From Limonium bicolor (lineage: Eukaryota; Streptophyta; Magnoliopsida; Caryophyllales; Plumbaginaceae), in NCBI GenBank assembly GCA_023374045.1, contig CM041780.1, positions 91,415,627 through 91,479,626 on the forward strand: a stretch of DNA of 64,000 nt. The letters run 5' to 3'. Positions within the stretch are counted from its first letter, which is position 1. The number at the start of each line of letters is the position of its first letter. The notes under the pieces were generated by a model, which was not told the DNA's origin, did not search any database, and worked only from the letters and a program-made list of their open reading frames with translations. The position numbers were made by a program, and so were the translations under genes. Below, piece by piece: positions 45,388 to 57,891 of the stretch.

Positions 45388-48196
45388 ATGGAGTTGGATC
45401 AACACATGGAAAAAGCCAAATCCAAAAGGAAGACAACGGTAAGTTTTTTTTTGTGTACGATATAGTGGGTAAGACAACACGTAAGGCTTCGTCCAACAAA
45501 AATAAGGAATTATAATTATTATATAATAAGTATAGGTATCTGTAAACAAATAGTATTTGACTGACCAGATCATTACCAGACAAATTGTGATAGTGGTAAG
45601 TGTACAAATTTTTACAAATCAAGTATTCAAATGTAATAGTGTGAAGTATACAAATGGAATAGTGCTAGGTATACAAATATTTACAAATCAAGTATACCAA
45701 TGTGATAATGTTAAGTGTAAGAACATTTACATATTAAGTATACGAACTTTTACGTATCAAGTATATCAATGTGATAGTGTTAAGTATACGAATTCCCACA
45801 AAATAAGTATACGAATGTAATAGTGTGAAGTATACGGATGTGATAGTGTTTAGTATACAGATGGTTACAAATTAAGTATACAACTGTAATAGTGCGAAGT
45901 TTATAAATGTTTATAGATTAAGTATACGGATGTCATAGTGTTAAGTATACAAATTTTTACAAATCAAGTATACCAATGTGATAGTGTTAAGTAAGAATAT
46001 TTACAAATTAAGTATACAGATATGATAGTGTTAAGTATACGAATATTTACAAATCATGTATACCAATGTGATAGTGTTAAGTATAAGAATATTTACATAT
46101 TAAGTATACGAACTTTTACATATCAATTATATCAATGTGATAGTGTTAAGTATATAAATTCCCACAAATTAATTATACGAATGTAATAGTGTGAAGTATA
46201 CGGATGTGATAGTGTTTAGTATACAAATGGTTACAAATTAAGTATACGAATGTAATAGTGCGAAGTATACAAATTTTTACAGGTTAAGTATACGGATGTC
46301 ACAGTGTTAAGTATACGAATTTTTACAAATCAAGTATACCAATGTGATAGTGTTAAGTAAGAATATTTACAAATTAAGTATATGGATGTGAGAGTGTTAA
46401 GTATACGAATATTTACAAAACAAGTATACCAATGTGATAGAGTTAAGTATAAGAATATTTACATATTAAGTATACGAACTTTTACATATCAATGTGATAG
46501 TGTTAAGTATATGAATTCCCACAAATTAAGTATACGAATGTAATAGTGTGAAGTATACGGATGTGATAGTGTTTAGTATACAGATGGTTACAAATTAAGT
46601 ATACAAATGTAATAGTGCGAAGTATACGCATTTTTACAGGTTAAGTATACGGATGTCACAGTGTTAAGTATACGAATTTTTACAAATCAAGTATACCAAT
46701 GTGATAGTGTTAAGCAAGAATATTTACAAATTAAGTATATGGATGTGAGAGTGTTAAGTATACGAATATTTACAAATTAAGTATACAAATATGATAGTGT
46801 TAAGTATACGAATATTTACAAATCATGTATACCAATGTGATAGTGTTAAGTATAAGAATATTTACATATTAAGTATACGAACTTTTACATATCAATTATA
46901 TCAATGTGATAGTGTTAAGTATATAAATTCCCACAAATTAATTATACGAATGTAATAGTGTGAAGTATACGGATGTGATAGTGTTTAGTATACAAATGGT
47001 TACAAATTAAGTATACGAATGTAATAGTGCGAAGTATACAAATTTTTACAGGTTAAGTATACGGATGTCACAATGTTAAGTATACGAATTTTTACAAATC
47101 AAGTATACCAATGTGATAGTGTTAAGGAAGAATATTTACAAGTTAAGTATATGGATGTGAGAGTGTTAAGTATACAAATATTTACAAAACAAGTATACCA
47201 ATGTGATAGAGTTAAGTATAAGAATATTTACATATTAAGTATACGAACTTTTACATATCAATGTGATAGTGTTAAGTATATGAATTCCCACAAATTAAGT
47301 ATACGAATGTAATAGTGTGAAGTATACGGATGTGATATTGTTTAGTGTACAGATGGTTACAAATTAAGTATACGAATGTAATAGTGCGAAGTATACGCAT
47401 TTTTACAGGTTAAGTATACGGATGTCACAGTGTTAAGTATACGAATTTTTACAAATCAAGTATACCAATGTGATAGTGTTAAGCAAGAATATTTACAAAT
47501 TAAGTATATGGATGTGAGAGTGTTAAGTATACGAATATTTACAAAACAAGTATACCAATGTGATAGAGTTAAGTATAAGAATATTTACATAATTAGTATA
47601 CGAATGTGATAGTGTTAAGTACACGAATTTCCACAAATTAAGTATATGAATGTAATAGTGTGAAGTATACAGATATGATAGTGTGAAGTATACAGATGGT
47701 TACAAATTAAGTATACGAATGTAATAGTGCGAAGTATACGAATGTTACAGATCAAGTATATGGATGTGATAGTGTTAAGTATACGAATATTTATAAATCA
47801 AGTATACCAATGTGATAGTGTTAAGTATAAGAATTCTCCCAGATTAAGTATACGAATATTACATGTATGTTACTAATTATAATGCTTTTTATGATATACT
47901 ATCGTTTTTTGTAACAGTTGGCACAAGAAAATGACCCGAAGCCATTTATGTCAACTTGTCGAGGTTCAACTGCCCGCCTCATTGATTTACTCCAGGGATT
48001 GAAGAGTGATCCTATGAGGTTGCTTAAGGAACAAGCTATAGAAAAAGATGGATTTGGTCCATTACTAACCATCTATGACCGTGCTGTACCACCAAGTGCA
48101 CGGAAATGGTTCTACATGAACTTTAAATGGGACAAGTCCAGCATGATAATGCCTGATGGAAGGACATTAACATTGTCTAAGAATGATGTACAAAGA
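45388..48196 (+). pseudogene. Partial Ulp1-protease-family-like gene, two exons
   Basis: Putative exon 1 runs from the ATG at 45388 to 45438 (17 codons, lysine-rich end KAKSKRKTT) with donor GTAAGT at 45439. Exon 2 starts at 47918 after TTTTTTGTAACAG and stays in phase. It encodes LIDLLQGLKSDP...EKDGFGPLLTI, then RKWFYMNFKWDKSSMIM and DGRTLTLSKNDVQR, where the frame runs into an (AT)n tract. That domain pattern (a 'GFG.LL' block, then 'W...NFD/KW..' and a 'DV.R' end) resembles the region preceding Ulp1-type cysteine protease domains in plant, often MULE-associated, proteins. The protease itself (His-Asp-Cys) is absent. The intron is almost wholly minisatellite. The gene is truncated, or its remaining exons were displaced by the LTR to the right. 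Confidence 0.45.
45590..47870. repeat. 2.3-kb higher-order minisatellite in intron
   Basis: The basic unit of about 40-45 bp is built on AAGTATACGAAT(A/G)T..., with variants ending GATAGTGTTAAG, TTTACAAATCAAG or GGTTACAAATTAAG. The diagnostic word GTATACGGATGTCA occurs at 45922, 46288, 46645, 47057 and 47414, giving spacings of 366, 357, 412 and 357. The 357 + 412 = 769-bp block therefore repeats. Shared private variants such as TTAAGCAAGAAT at the second positions confirm block duplication. ORFs of 79-87 aa inside are artefacts. Confidence 0.9.
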
Positions 48197-48275
48197 AAAT
48201 ACATATATATATATATATATCATGTTTATTTTATGCTATGTGAGAAACACATATATATATATATATCATGTTTAT
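48197..48275. repeat. Duplicated (AT)n microsatellite
   Basis: ACATATATATATATAT...ATCATGTTTATTTT occurs at about 48201 and 48249. The pair disrupts the end of the Ulp1-like exon. Confidence 0.8.
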
Positions 48276-48379
48276 TTTTGTTTGACTATTCATCTACCCA
48301 TTCCTCAGTTCAGTTTTCATGTCCAGTAGTAAATGAATAAATACCGACTCTATTGTTATACGTATACTATAAAAATCCT

Positions 48380-51300
48380 TACTCGAATACTAGTGTGTGT
48401 TAAATTCATTTACTGGTTAAATATTAATACTACTCTTCGTTTCAAATACTAAGTGAGTTCTACTTAATTACCATGTACACTTATACATACACCAACCGAG
48501 TTTCAAGTATTCTCCAAACCATACAATATTTCATAAGCTCATGTTCAACTACTAACTGACGGGTGCACAGGCGCTACCCGTTCTCAAAATAAAGTCCCAC
48601 CTAGGGCTACCCGCTCCTACTCTCATGGTGTGACTTCATCGGCCGCTTACCTGCAAGTGTAAAAACAGCCCCCAAAGGGGGTCAGCACGAATGCTGGTAC
48701 GACCCTCCCATGGCCCCCAAGCTAACGGGGCTACGACGACTAATTGTCGATAGCATGGAAGTTGATTAGCATAATAAGCATATTAAGCATAAATGAAACG
48801 CAATAAACCACAACCACAATGAACATAAGTAGCTCATAAGCAAATGAACGACTCAGGTGTTCCCTTAATAAGTGAGTTAGTTCTTAACTCCTTGGATCCA
48901 TAATCTCCTTATCCTTATAATTGCCAACCGCTCCCTATTAGATTGGTTAGCCCTAATTGTTTGCTTATCTTTGTAGGGCTTGGTTACCCTACTAGCCGTA
49001 GCAGTGCACTATCCGACGATAAGCTACCTTTCTCAATTTGTTGGGGATGTAGGCTTGATCCCCCCACGCCATCCTTAATGTGCCTCCCACCTCAACAGTA
49101 GCCCGGTGGTCAGGTCGGTTTGTTGACCCTAGGCGACGAGTCTAATGACAAGTCTTATTTGGAAGTCGGATCTGATTCAGATACCGACCTCCCCAATACA
49201 CATGTCCGGTACCATTCCGGATTCCTCACTCTCCCACCCAAGTTATGGTTAGTGAAAGCCTTAATCACCAAGTGTTAGTTAAACCCGACGGGTAAAAACC
49301 AACAATCACCAATACTTAATTCTTATCCTTAACTCAGTGAGTTACTAATCTTAGTTAGCACATTCTCAAGTCTCGTGGGTTAGTGTAAAATAAACACATT
49401 CACAACGAGAATAAGTATACTGGTTTGCATGCTTTTCTTTCTTAGTCATGCAAATAAACAGATAGCACACAAGCCGAGGGACACCTCGTTAGCAAGCAGG
49501 TCACAAGAAAGACCTGTACCGTTCACCGTCGATCGTCGTTCGTTAACTTTTTCCGGGTCCCAATTCACAAACCTAAAACATTGATTAATTTTTAGATCAT
49601 TAGTTATTTGCACCCTACTTAACTCATTAGTCCCTAAAGATTCCAATGAATATCCTCTCAAGTCCTTACCACTTAACTTTTAAACTTAGTTTTAAACATT
49701 AAGGTTCTTTACTTAACTTAACTTAACTTAATCCCTTAAGTTCTTAGGGTCCTAATCATTACCACCCTACCAAGGGTATACCTTATTACCAATTATCTTC
49801 CTTAGAATTCAAAGTTTCCTTTTTTTTTTTAAGTGTTAAGGGTCGTCGACCCACCGTCCGACCCCCCTCTGGGTCGGACCCTTCCAGTAACTTTTCGACT
49901 TTGAAAAACTCTACATGTCCGACCCATGTCCGACCCAACCAACTGGGTCGGACCATTCCAGAAATTTTTCCCGTCTTCTAAACCTCCCATGTCCGACCCA
50001 TGTCCGACCCAACCAACTGGGTCGGACCATTCCAGAAACTTAACCGCCCTCAAAAACAAACCCCCGTCCGACCCATGTCCGACCCAAGTCCTCTGGCTCG
50101 GACCATTCCAGAACCTTCCCTGGCGTTTAACAGAGGCCGTCCGACCCAAACTTGGGTCGGACCCCTGGGTCGGAGGCCTCCAAAACATGCCCAAACATTG
50201 TCAAATCTTCACCAAACTTTTCCTCAAGCCTTCCAATGTGTTTCTAACATCATTTAGACCCTTAAACCCACCTTAGATCATCCTCCAAGCTCATTAAAAC
50301 AACCTCCAAAGATCATCCCAATCCTTTACTCAATTCTTACAACACTACTAACACTTAGCATTTATTTCTTTCCTACATTTCAACATCCCTTTCACCTAGC
50401 ACTTCTACTAGCCAAAAGTTCCCTCCTTATAAACTTGCCACCACACCATATACACCACTTGCATCCCTCTTACACTTTCCAAGGTTTTCCTTAAATTCTA
50501 AACTCTAGTTTCTACCTAACCATCTAAAAGTTTTACACTCATTTCCATCTAACTTACCCAAGTTTCCTAGCTTCTTTATCAACATTTACCAAAGTCCTAG
50601 ATACCCAAATACACTCTTTTGATTCCTAAATCCTTCATAGTGATGTCTAAGCCATTATAAGTCATTAAAATACCTTAATCTCACCCTTTTTCATCAAGAC
50701 AACCTCTAGAACTTCCTAGTACTTCCTTAGTCCTTAAATCCCCTTAGAACATCTTAAACACTTAAGTTCTCCTTTAAATTTTGTCATGGGTTCTCTAGTA
50801 TATAGTACATCCTAACACTTGGTTTTTCCTCCATCAACCAACCAATATCACTCAAATCTCATCACACACCTTAACACACAATTTACACCAAAACTACACC
50901 ACATCATCATATAGTGCATAAACTTAAATGCTTGGCACTTAGGCCCTTAAATGACAATAATCTTAACCACTGAATTTCCACATATATTTGCCTTTAACCT
51001 GCGAATACACATAACAAGGCTCCCATTGAAATAAAATGCTTCTTGTACTTCACCTTGATATTCTTAAAACTATCTCTTTTTCCTCATTTGCTCCTTAGTC
51101 ACAAGTTCACAATCATGATCATTGTTTCTCCTAGGTCATATATAGCCTTTTTCTAATGTAAGCTCTACACTAAACTCATCACATATCTAAATCCATTCCC
51201 TTAAACAATAAAACACCTTAAGGTAAGTATTTACTTTACCTTGTTCTTTTACAAGCTTTAAAAACTTTCTTCCTTAGGTTTTTCCTTGCTCAATCTCGGT

Positions 51301-52530
51301 CACCAATATATATCCCCTTGCCAATGTTCTAACCAATCCATGACTCCAATGAGTACTAGATAATACATTAACCCTAAGGAACAAACCCTAGGTTAAAAAT
51401 GTGCTTTAAGGTATTAAGGTGATTGTTTTACCTTGGTTTCTCAAGACAAGCTTGGATATGAAGCAAGAAGGACCTCCTCTATCCTTTGAAGAGTAGAAAA
51501 CAAGCTACAACAAGGCATTAAAATGAATCCTCATGAGCATGCATTTTCGGTCAAGAAGAAAAGTGATGGAAACCTAGATTTTCTTACACTTTCTTTACCT
51601 TAAGAGAATGGAGAAGCCAATGGAGTCTCCAAACTTGAATTTCCTCCTCTCTAATGGTGGTTTGGCTTGGCACCAAATCAAAGCTCTTGAAGTTTGAAAA
51701 GATAGAAAGAGAGAGCTTGAGCTAACTAAGAGGAATATGTAATTTGTGTTTTGGTTTTGGAGCTAAAATGAGTAAGTAGTGTACAAAGGAAGGTGGAGCT
51801 AGCATGGGGTTGTTCTTCACGTTAATGGAGAAGGGAGAGAGCTTGAGAAATCGTGGGAACAAGAGAGAATGAAGAGGTGAGGAGAGAGGTGAGTAATATG
51901 AGATATTTATGTATAAAGTAAATAGTAGTTTCTACTTTATCCTATAATTTCCTTTCTTATTTGCTCATGTGGTGAATCATCACCTTAAAAACCGCCCACC
52001 CCCTTTTAATTAGGTTAGTCATGGTCTTGTTTGACCAACTAAATAAACTAAATTGACTTACTTTGACTAATGTCTTAACTAGCACTATTTAGTTACTATT
52101 CACTAAACAAGGCACATTGTTGTGAAATTTTTGATTTCCCATTGATTTAGACCTCCTAATGTGATACTAATTAGTACACAAGTTAATTAAAGAGTAATGA
52201 TGGACATTTAGCCACTCAAAACCCATTTACAAGACAATTTTTCAAAAATGTGCTTTAAGAGTCCTTAAAGCACATTTTGTGTTTTAACTTGTTTTCAAGC
52301 TTGGTTTTCTTTGGTAATTGATTTAAAATGACCATTAGGATATTACTAAGGTCTTATTACAATATTTGGGTACTCACCCAAGTCTCTCCAAGCTTAGAGC
52401 ACGTTTTTGCTTAACTGCTCTTTTGGTGTTTCCTTATATTTTCTTTGATTAGAAATGTTTCTAAGGCATTATTTAGCCTCCTTATACTTAGTTTATCATT
52501 AAACACCATATCTAAGTTTGGGGTATTTCA
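48380..52530 (-). mobile_element. Gypsy-type LTR or LTR fragment, minus strand
   Basis: The right end GGGGTATTTCA at 52530 reads TGAAATACCCC on the minus strand, the terminus also seen at 24570 and 14726. The left boundary is not resolved; no TG with a matching GCTTC duplication was found. The region is AT-rich with CTTAA-type words and no gene; it includes a GTCCGACCC minisatellite at 49850-50180. ORFs at 49446-49661 and 49829-50276 are not credible. It abuts the decayed Copia at 52536. Confidence 0.45.
49850..50180. repeat. 75-bp GTCCGACCC minisatellite, 4 units
   Basis: GGGTCGGACCATTCCAGAA recurs near 49944, 50019 and 50095 (75-76 bp), with a first copy near 49871. Each unit holds GTCCGACCC...GGGTCGGAC inverted words. 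It is strongly CpG-rich against an AT-rich background. Confidence 0.85.
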
Positions 52531-52535
52531 GCTTC

Positions 52536-55500
52536 CCAAAAGGTGAAAATGAAAAGGGTTTCACTCAGCGCACAGCAGGATCTGTTCTTGACTAGCAAGC
52601 AAAGAAAAACCAAAGAGATGAGACCCAAGAATCTTCTCCAGTTTTTGGGCTAACATTGGAGCAAGTCGACCAGATTGCAAAGTATGTCCAACAGAAAAAC
52701 AATAACAATGAGAAAAGAGCAACAACTCCTTCGGGAGTTTTTTCTGGTAATTGTATCTCTGCCCACCTTCTGAATATTAAATCTAGTAATGACTATCTGA
52801 CTGAGACTTTAAATACAACTTGGATATTCGATTCTGGTGCTTTGGAGCATGTTACATGAAATAGAAGTATGATGTGTGAATTTATACCTTTATCTGAACA
52901 TAAAGAACTAATATTACCTGATGGAAAAAGGTGTATAGTTGATTGTTTTGGTAGTGCCACTCTCTGTGAAAGTTTTAATCTGCCTCAAGTATTGTTTTGT
53001 GCCCACATTTACCTTTAATTTAATCTCGGTTAGCAAGCTAACTACTCAACTGAATGTGAATTTGATTTTTTCAGAAAATGACTGTTTCTTGTAGGGATGT
53101 GAAAACAAATATTCTTGTAATGGGATACAGACATCAAGGTTTATTCTTTCTAGATCCTATCTGTTTGGAAAGTTTCTAAAAGAAACTAGAAAAACTAAAC
53201 CAAGTGTTTTAGCTACAAGAGAGGAAACAGAAAACAACATAGTTTCTAAGGATCTATTGTTGTGGCATAGCAAACTGGGGCATATCCCCATTCATAAACT
53301 GTCAAAAATGCATTTAGGTATAAATTTTCCTTTAATAGATGTCCTTCCTTGTACTGTATGTTTCAAAGCTAAAGGGAAACGAATGAAATTTCCAACTTCT
53401 GCAATAAAGAGTCAGCATCCATTTTTCATGTTGCATTTGGATATCTGTGGTCCAATAATGACAGAAACAGTAGAAGGGTATCGCTATTTTTTGACCATTG
53501 TTGATGATTTTACAAGAGGTACTTGGGTTTAAACTTTTAAATTAAAATCAGAAGCTTTTGGTTACATTAAGGAATTCATAACCTTTGTTGAACAACATTT
53601 TGAGCATTCTGTCAAATTTATCAGATCTGATAATGCCAAGGAATTAGGAGGATCTAAAGAGGGATACCTATTCCTCAACTCAAAAGGAATCACACATCAA
53701 ACGAGCTGCTCTCACACACCCAACAAATGGGGTGGTTGAGAGAAAGCAAGGACATTTGATGCAAGTAACTAGATCTTCCAATCAGGTTTAGAACCTAAAT
53801 TTTAGGGCCACACATTAGAACATGCTGCTTACATCATTATAGAATTCCTACAAAAGCCATAGGAAATCTTACCCCTTTCGAAAAACTGTATGGTACTCTA
53901 CCCAACTACACTGAAATCAAAAACTTTTGGTGCTTATGTTTTACCACAAACATCAGTCCTCATAGAGGGAAATTAGAACCAAGGTCTGCTGCTAGCATCT
54001 ATCTAGGCAATGGAAAAACCACCAAAGCCTACAAATTATGAATATAGAATCAGGAGCAATAAGCCTAAACAGAGACATCACATTTTTTGAGAATATTTAC
54101 CCTCTCAAGGACAAAAACTGGCGCAACATTTGGCATGACAAACCAGATGAAATCATCCATCCTTTCCCTTGTGAACCTCCAACATCTACTTCAAATCCCA
54201 TTGACTTTGATCACACAGATTTCTTCCATTTTCCAAAATCAGTCAGAGATATCTCTTCCCCCCTTCCTCCCTCACCACAAGATAAATCTACCTCTGAAAA
54301 GGATCAAAACACCCCAACAATAGATTCTCAAGCCACACAGCTTGAAATCCTTCCTTCTGTTACAGACATAAGTCAGCACCAACAAGCTACAGATTCTAAA
54401 ACTCATAATTCTGGTGATATCAGCCCTTCAACAGAAACCGACATAGTCACCATTGATAATCACACAGAAACAGAAATCACCTACAATCACCCTAGAAGAA
54501 CTTCTCGAATTTCAAAACCACCAATAAAACTTCAAGACTACATCTGTTCCACAAGTAACCAACAACAAGACACCTTCTCTTGTATTCTCACTCATAGACT
54601 CCAAAAATTAAACACTCTCTCCCGATCTGAATCCTATCTTCACATGGATACCTTGACAAACATAATTCCCAGTCACATTATTACCACCGTATCTGTTTCT
54701 CCCACCTCTAATAAGCTCCTGGATAATGTTTTAACTTTAAAGGAACCGTCCAGCTACACAAAAGCAATTAAAGATCCTAAGTGGATCCAAGCCATGAATA
54801 ATGAGTTCCAAGCTCTAAAAGAAAACAGAACTTGGACTATTGTTACTTTTCCTAAAGGCAAGAAACCAATTTCTTGCAAATGGGTTTATAAAACTAAATT
54901 CAAAGCTGACGGAACTTTAGAGCACTTCAAAGCCAGATTAGTTGTCCGAGATTCACACACAAAAATATGGCCTCGATTATGAGGAAACTTTTTCTCCCGT
55001 AGTCAAAATCATTACTATTAGAGCACTCATTATTTTAGCAACCAAAAGAGGATGGATTATTGATCAATTAGACATCAATAATGCATCCTTTCATGGGGAT
55101 CTATATGAGGACATATACATGAAAATTCCTCAAGGACTAGAGGTGGAAGGAACCAATAAAGTGTGTAAACTTAATAAGTCCCTATATGGGTTAAAACAAG
55201 CATCCCGACAGTGGTATGACAAACTGGGACATTTCTCAAAACTTAGGATATACACAGTCCCATAATGACTATTCCCTCTTCATTAAGAAAGAACATGGTT
55301 ATTACACTTTTTTGGAGTTTATGTTGATGATCTTCTGGTTACTGGAAATAACAGAAGAGAAATACACTATCTGAAAACTCAATTACATTCTATTTTTAAA
55401 ATTAAAGATTTGGGTCAATTACACTATTTTCTTGGCATGGAGTTTATCGAAACAGAAGACAGGCTGATCATGTCCCAACGTAAGTATGCCACACAAATAT

Positions 55501-56301
55501 TACTTGATTATAATTTTTAGGACTGTCGCATTTCAGTGGCTCCTCTGCCACTCAATCAGAAGCTCTACCCAGAATCAAGTGAACTCCTTCCTAATCCTAC
55601 TGTTTATAGACAATTGATAGGAAAATTGAACTTTCTTGTCAATACCAGACTAGACCTTGCATACAGTGTACATTATTTGAGTCAATTTCTTCAGAAACCT
55701 ACTGATGATCATTTAAGTGCTGCATTTCACACACTTTCTTACTTAAAAGGCACTCTAGGTTTCTGTATCTCGTTCAATAAAGATTCTAACTTGAATTTGT
55801 TGGCTTTCTGCGATTCTGATTGGGCATCTTGCCCAATCACCCGAAAGTATATCTCAGTTATTTCATTCTCCTTGGCGGTTCTCCCCTCAGCTGGAAGTCC
55901 AAGAAACAGGTCTCCATTGCTCTCTCCTCCGCAAAGCAGAATACCGGTCCATGCGGCAGGTCACAGCTAAATTAAGCTGGCTAACTCGCCTCCTCCATGA
56001 GCTTGAAGTTCCCAGTATCGAACCTGTCCCTTTGAAGTGTGATAATCTCTCTACGATTCATATCGCCAAGAACCCGGTAGCTCATGAACGCACCAGGACA
56101 TAGAGCTCAATTGCCACTATGTGCGAGAGCAGCTACAATCAGGTTTGATTCAAATGGACTACATCCCAGCTTCTAACCAATTGGCGGATATATTAACCAA
56201 GCCACTCACTGTAAACTGTACACCACCACTCTACCAAAATTGGGCATGCATCCTACATAAGAACAAGACTTCGATTTCCAGAATTCTGAGTCTTACGGGG
56301 G
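52536..56301 (+). pseudogene. Decayed Copia gag-pol (5'-truncated)
   Basis: Readable in several frames. Gag tail plus protease WIFDSGA (52656-52859) is followed by a TGA. Integrase zinc and core start at 53257-53532 (LWHSKLGH, CTVCFK, HLDICGP) and end in TAA after TRGTW. SDNAKELGGS lies near 53628, then a degraded GVVE/K block. A long open frame at 54038-54982 holds the integrase C-terminus and RT start (KWVYKTKFKADGTLE). RT follows at 54942-55265 (LDINNASFHGDL, KSLYGLKQASRQW) and YVDD at 55320-55331. RNase H remnants run to about 56215 (QLADILTKPL). Many stops and frameshifts make it dead. RT and protease motifs resemble those of the young Copia, suggesting a related lineage. Confidence 0.85.
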
Positions 56302-56534
56302 GTTTAGGATACTATGTACAGTCCATACTTGATATATTACGGCCCATATCTCGGCCCAGTCTCTTGTATAGGACATAGCCCTTATATTCTCTATCTGATT
56401 AGGAAATTGTATTACTGTAGAAACCATTCTCATTTCGATATGTTTCTCTTCTATATCCTCTCTGTAAAACTCTTCTTTCTCTGAAATAAACAAGTGTTCT
56501 GGGTTTGTTATCCTCAATCTTATTCGGGCTAACA
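56302..56534 (+). mobile_element. 3' LTR of the decayed Copia
   Basis: It follows a purine tract (ACGGGGGG). It starts (G)TTTAGGATACTATG, apparently a mutated TGTTAG, and ends CGGGCTAACA, giving short inverted termini. About 233 bp. The 5' LTR is missing; the left part of the element is replaced by the gypsy LTR ending at 52530. Confidence 0.65.
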
Positions 56535-56579
56535 CCCTTGAACCTTAACCTATCAGACCACTAGCCATGATGTCTATGC

Positions 56580-57409
56580 ACTGTAGTCTACCCGTATCGC
56601 AACGTAAAGTAGACTATCGATTAATTGAATAATAAGGCAAGAATAGAAATAGACAAACCCAAGAAAACTACAACCAATGGCTACTTGACTATTGAAATGG
56701 TGCCAAATCCCCCAAGAGATTGAGGGCTATGAATCCCGAGGGACGAAAGAAAGCCCATGCATGGAAAGCAATCCACGGCAGGATGAATAAAGGTTTGTAC
56801 TGTAGACAATTGTGTGAGTAAAAGAATAATAGTTCGTAATGAGACCTCCAGTATACTCAGTCTTGTACTGAGTTGTTAGTAGTAATCACTCGATAGATAG
56901 CAATCCAGTATAGAAGAAAACTCAGCCACTAATATATATTAATAGCGTGAAAAACTCCCCACCTGATCTGTTCAACACCTTGAACAATCACACTCTAATC
57001 TATCACTCTTCGAATGATAAACACTCCTAAACTATTGAAAAGAATCACTCTCGTTCTCACTCCAAAAGGGGTCTCGCCGTAAAGGGTGAAGATCTGTTTT
57101 TCGATACCCAAAAGCTTAACCCTAAACTATATCTATATAGAGTATATATATACATGGGAATTTCCCAGATTTAAACAAAACTTCCCTCTCAAAATATTCA
57201 GGTAACAATAACGCTGGACGCTAACTAGGGAGATATAATAGGGCGAATCTTAACAACTTGATATCACATCTGGTGTCACGTGAGCAGGTACATTTCTGTT
57301 GACGTTCATAGGGATTTTACCGAAAGATCGAATGCTGAGTACAAGACTGGTTCCGCATGGTTGTCATACATCAAAAACTATAAGTATGTATGGCACACAT
57401 ACATTTACA
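56580..57409 (-). mobile_element. 3' LTR of the Sirevirus-like Copia
   Basis: The right end ...ACATTTACA is followed at once by GTTTCCCCC, a polypurine tract on the minus strand. The left end is uncertain; TGTAGTCTACC near 56584 is the best TG candidate. TATATAGAGTATATATATAC near 57132 could be the core promoter. No gene is present. The partner LTR lies outside the window. Confidence 0.45.
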
Positions 57410-57410
57410 G

Positions 57411-57597
57411 TTTCCCCCTTTTTTGATGTGTGCAAACTTCATCATGGTGAATAGAGAAGTCACACGGGTATTCCCCCTGAAATATAGATTCCCCCTGAAA
57501 CAAAGCTAACTTGATCAACCAGCACAAAATTCCCCCTGAAACAAAGCTAACTTGATCAACCAGCACAAAACTTATATTCACCATGTTTCCCCCTTTT
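57411..57597 (-). other. Cluster of five polypurine tracts
   Basis: TTCCCCC occurs at about 57412, 57472, 57490, 57531 and 57588 in plus-strand reading, so the minus strand has GGGGGAA each time. The third and fourth are part of a ~41-bp direct duplication (TTCCCCCTGAAACAAAGCTA...). Multiplied PPTs upstream of the 3' LTR are described for Sireviruses. Confidence 0.8.
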
Positions 57598-57891
57598 GCG
57601 CAATCAAAAATGGTACGGGCCTAGAAACTCACGAAATATAAAAGATATACCGTGGAACATGAAATTGTATTTTATACAACGTTTATAGCAGGAAAGAGTT
57701 TCAGAAAGTGGCATAAGGAAACAAAAGTAACAGAGCATCAGGTAACCAAAAACAATCAAAGTACAGAAAGAGGAATAGTCTGAAACAAACGGCAACAGGA
57801 ATGGATTACAACGTCCTAAAAGCAAACAACTATATCAGAACGAGGATCAGCAGAGCAAAAGTATGGACTGGGCTGAGAACATAAAGAAGAA

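Noticed and set aside
45590..47870. Coding frames of 79-87 aa and a possible CRISPR-like array
   Set aside because: The repeats are contiguous with no spacers, and the ORFs are repeat translations.
49829..50276. 121-aa minus and 85-116-aa plus ORFs
   Set aside because: Repeat-derived from the GTCCGACCC minisatellite; no domain.
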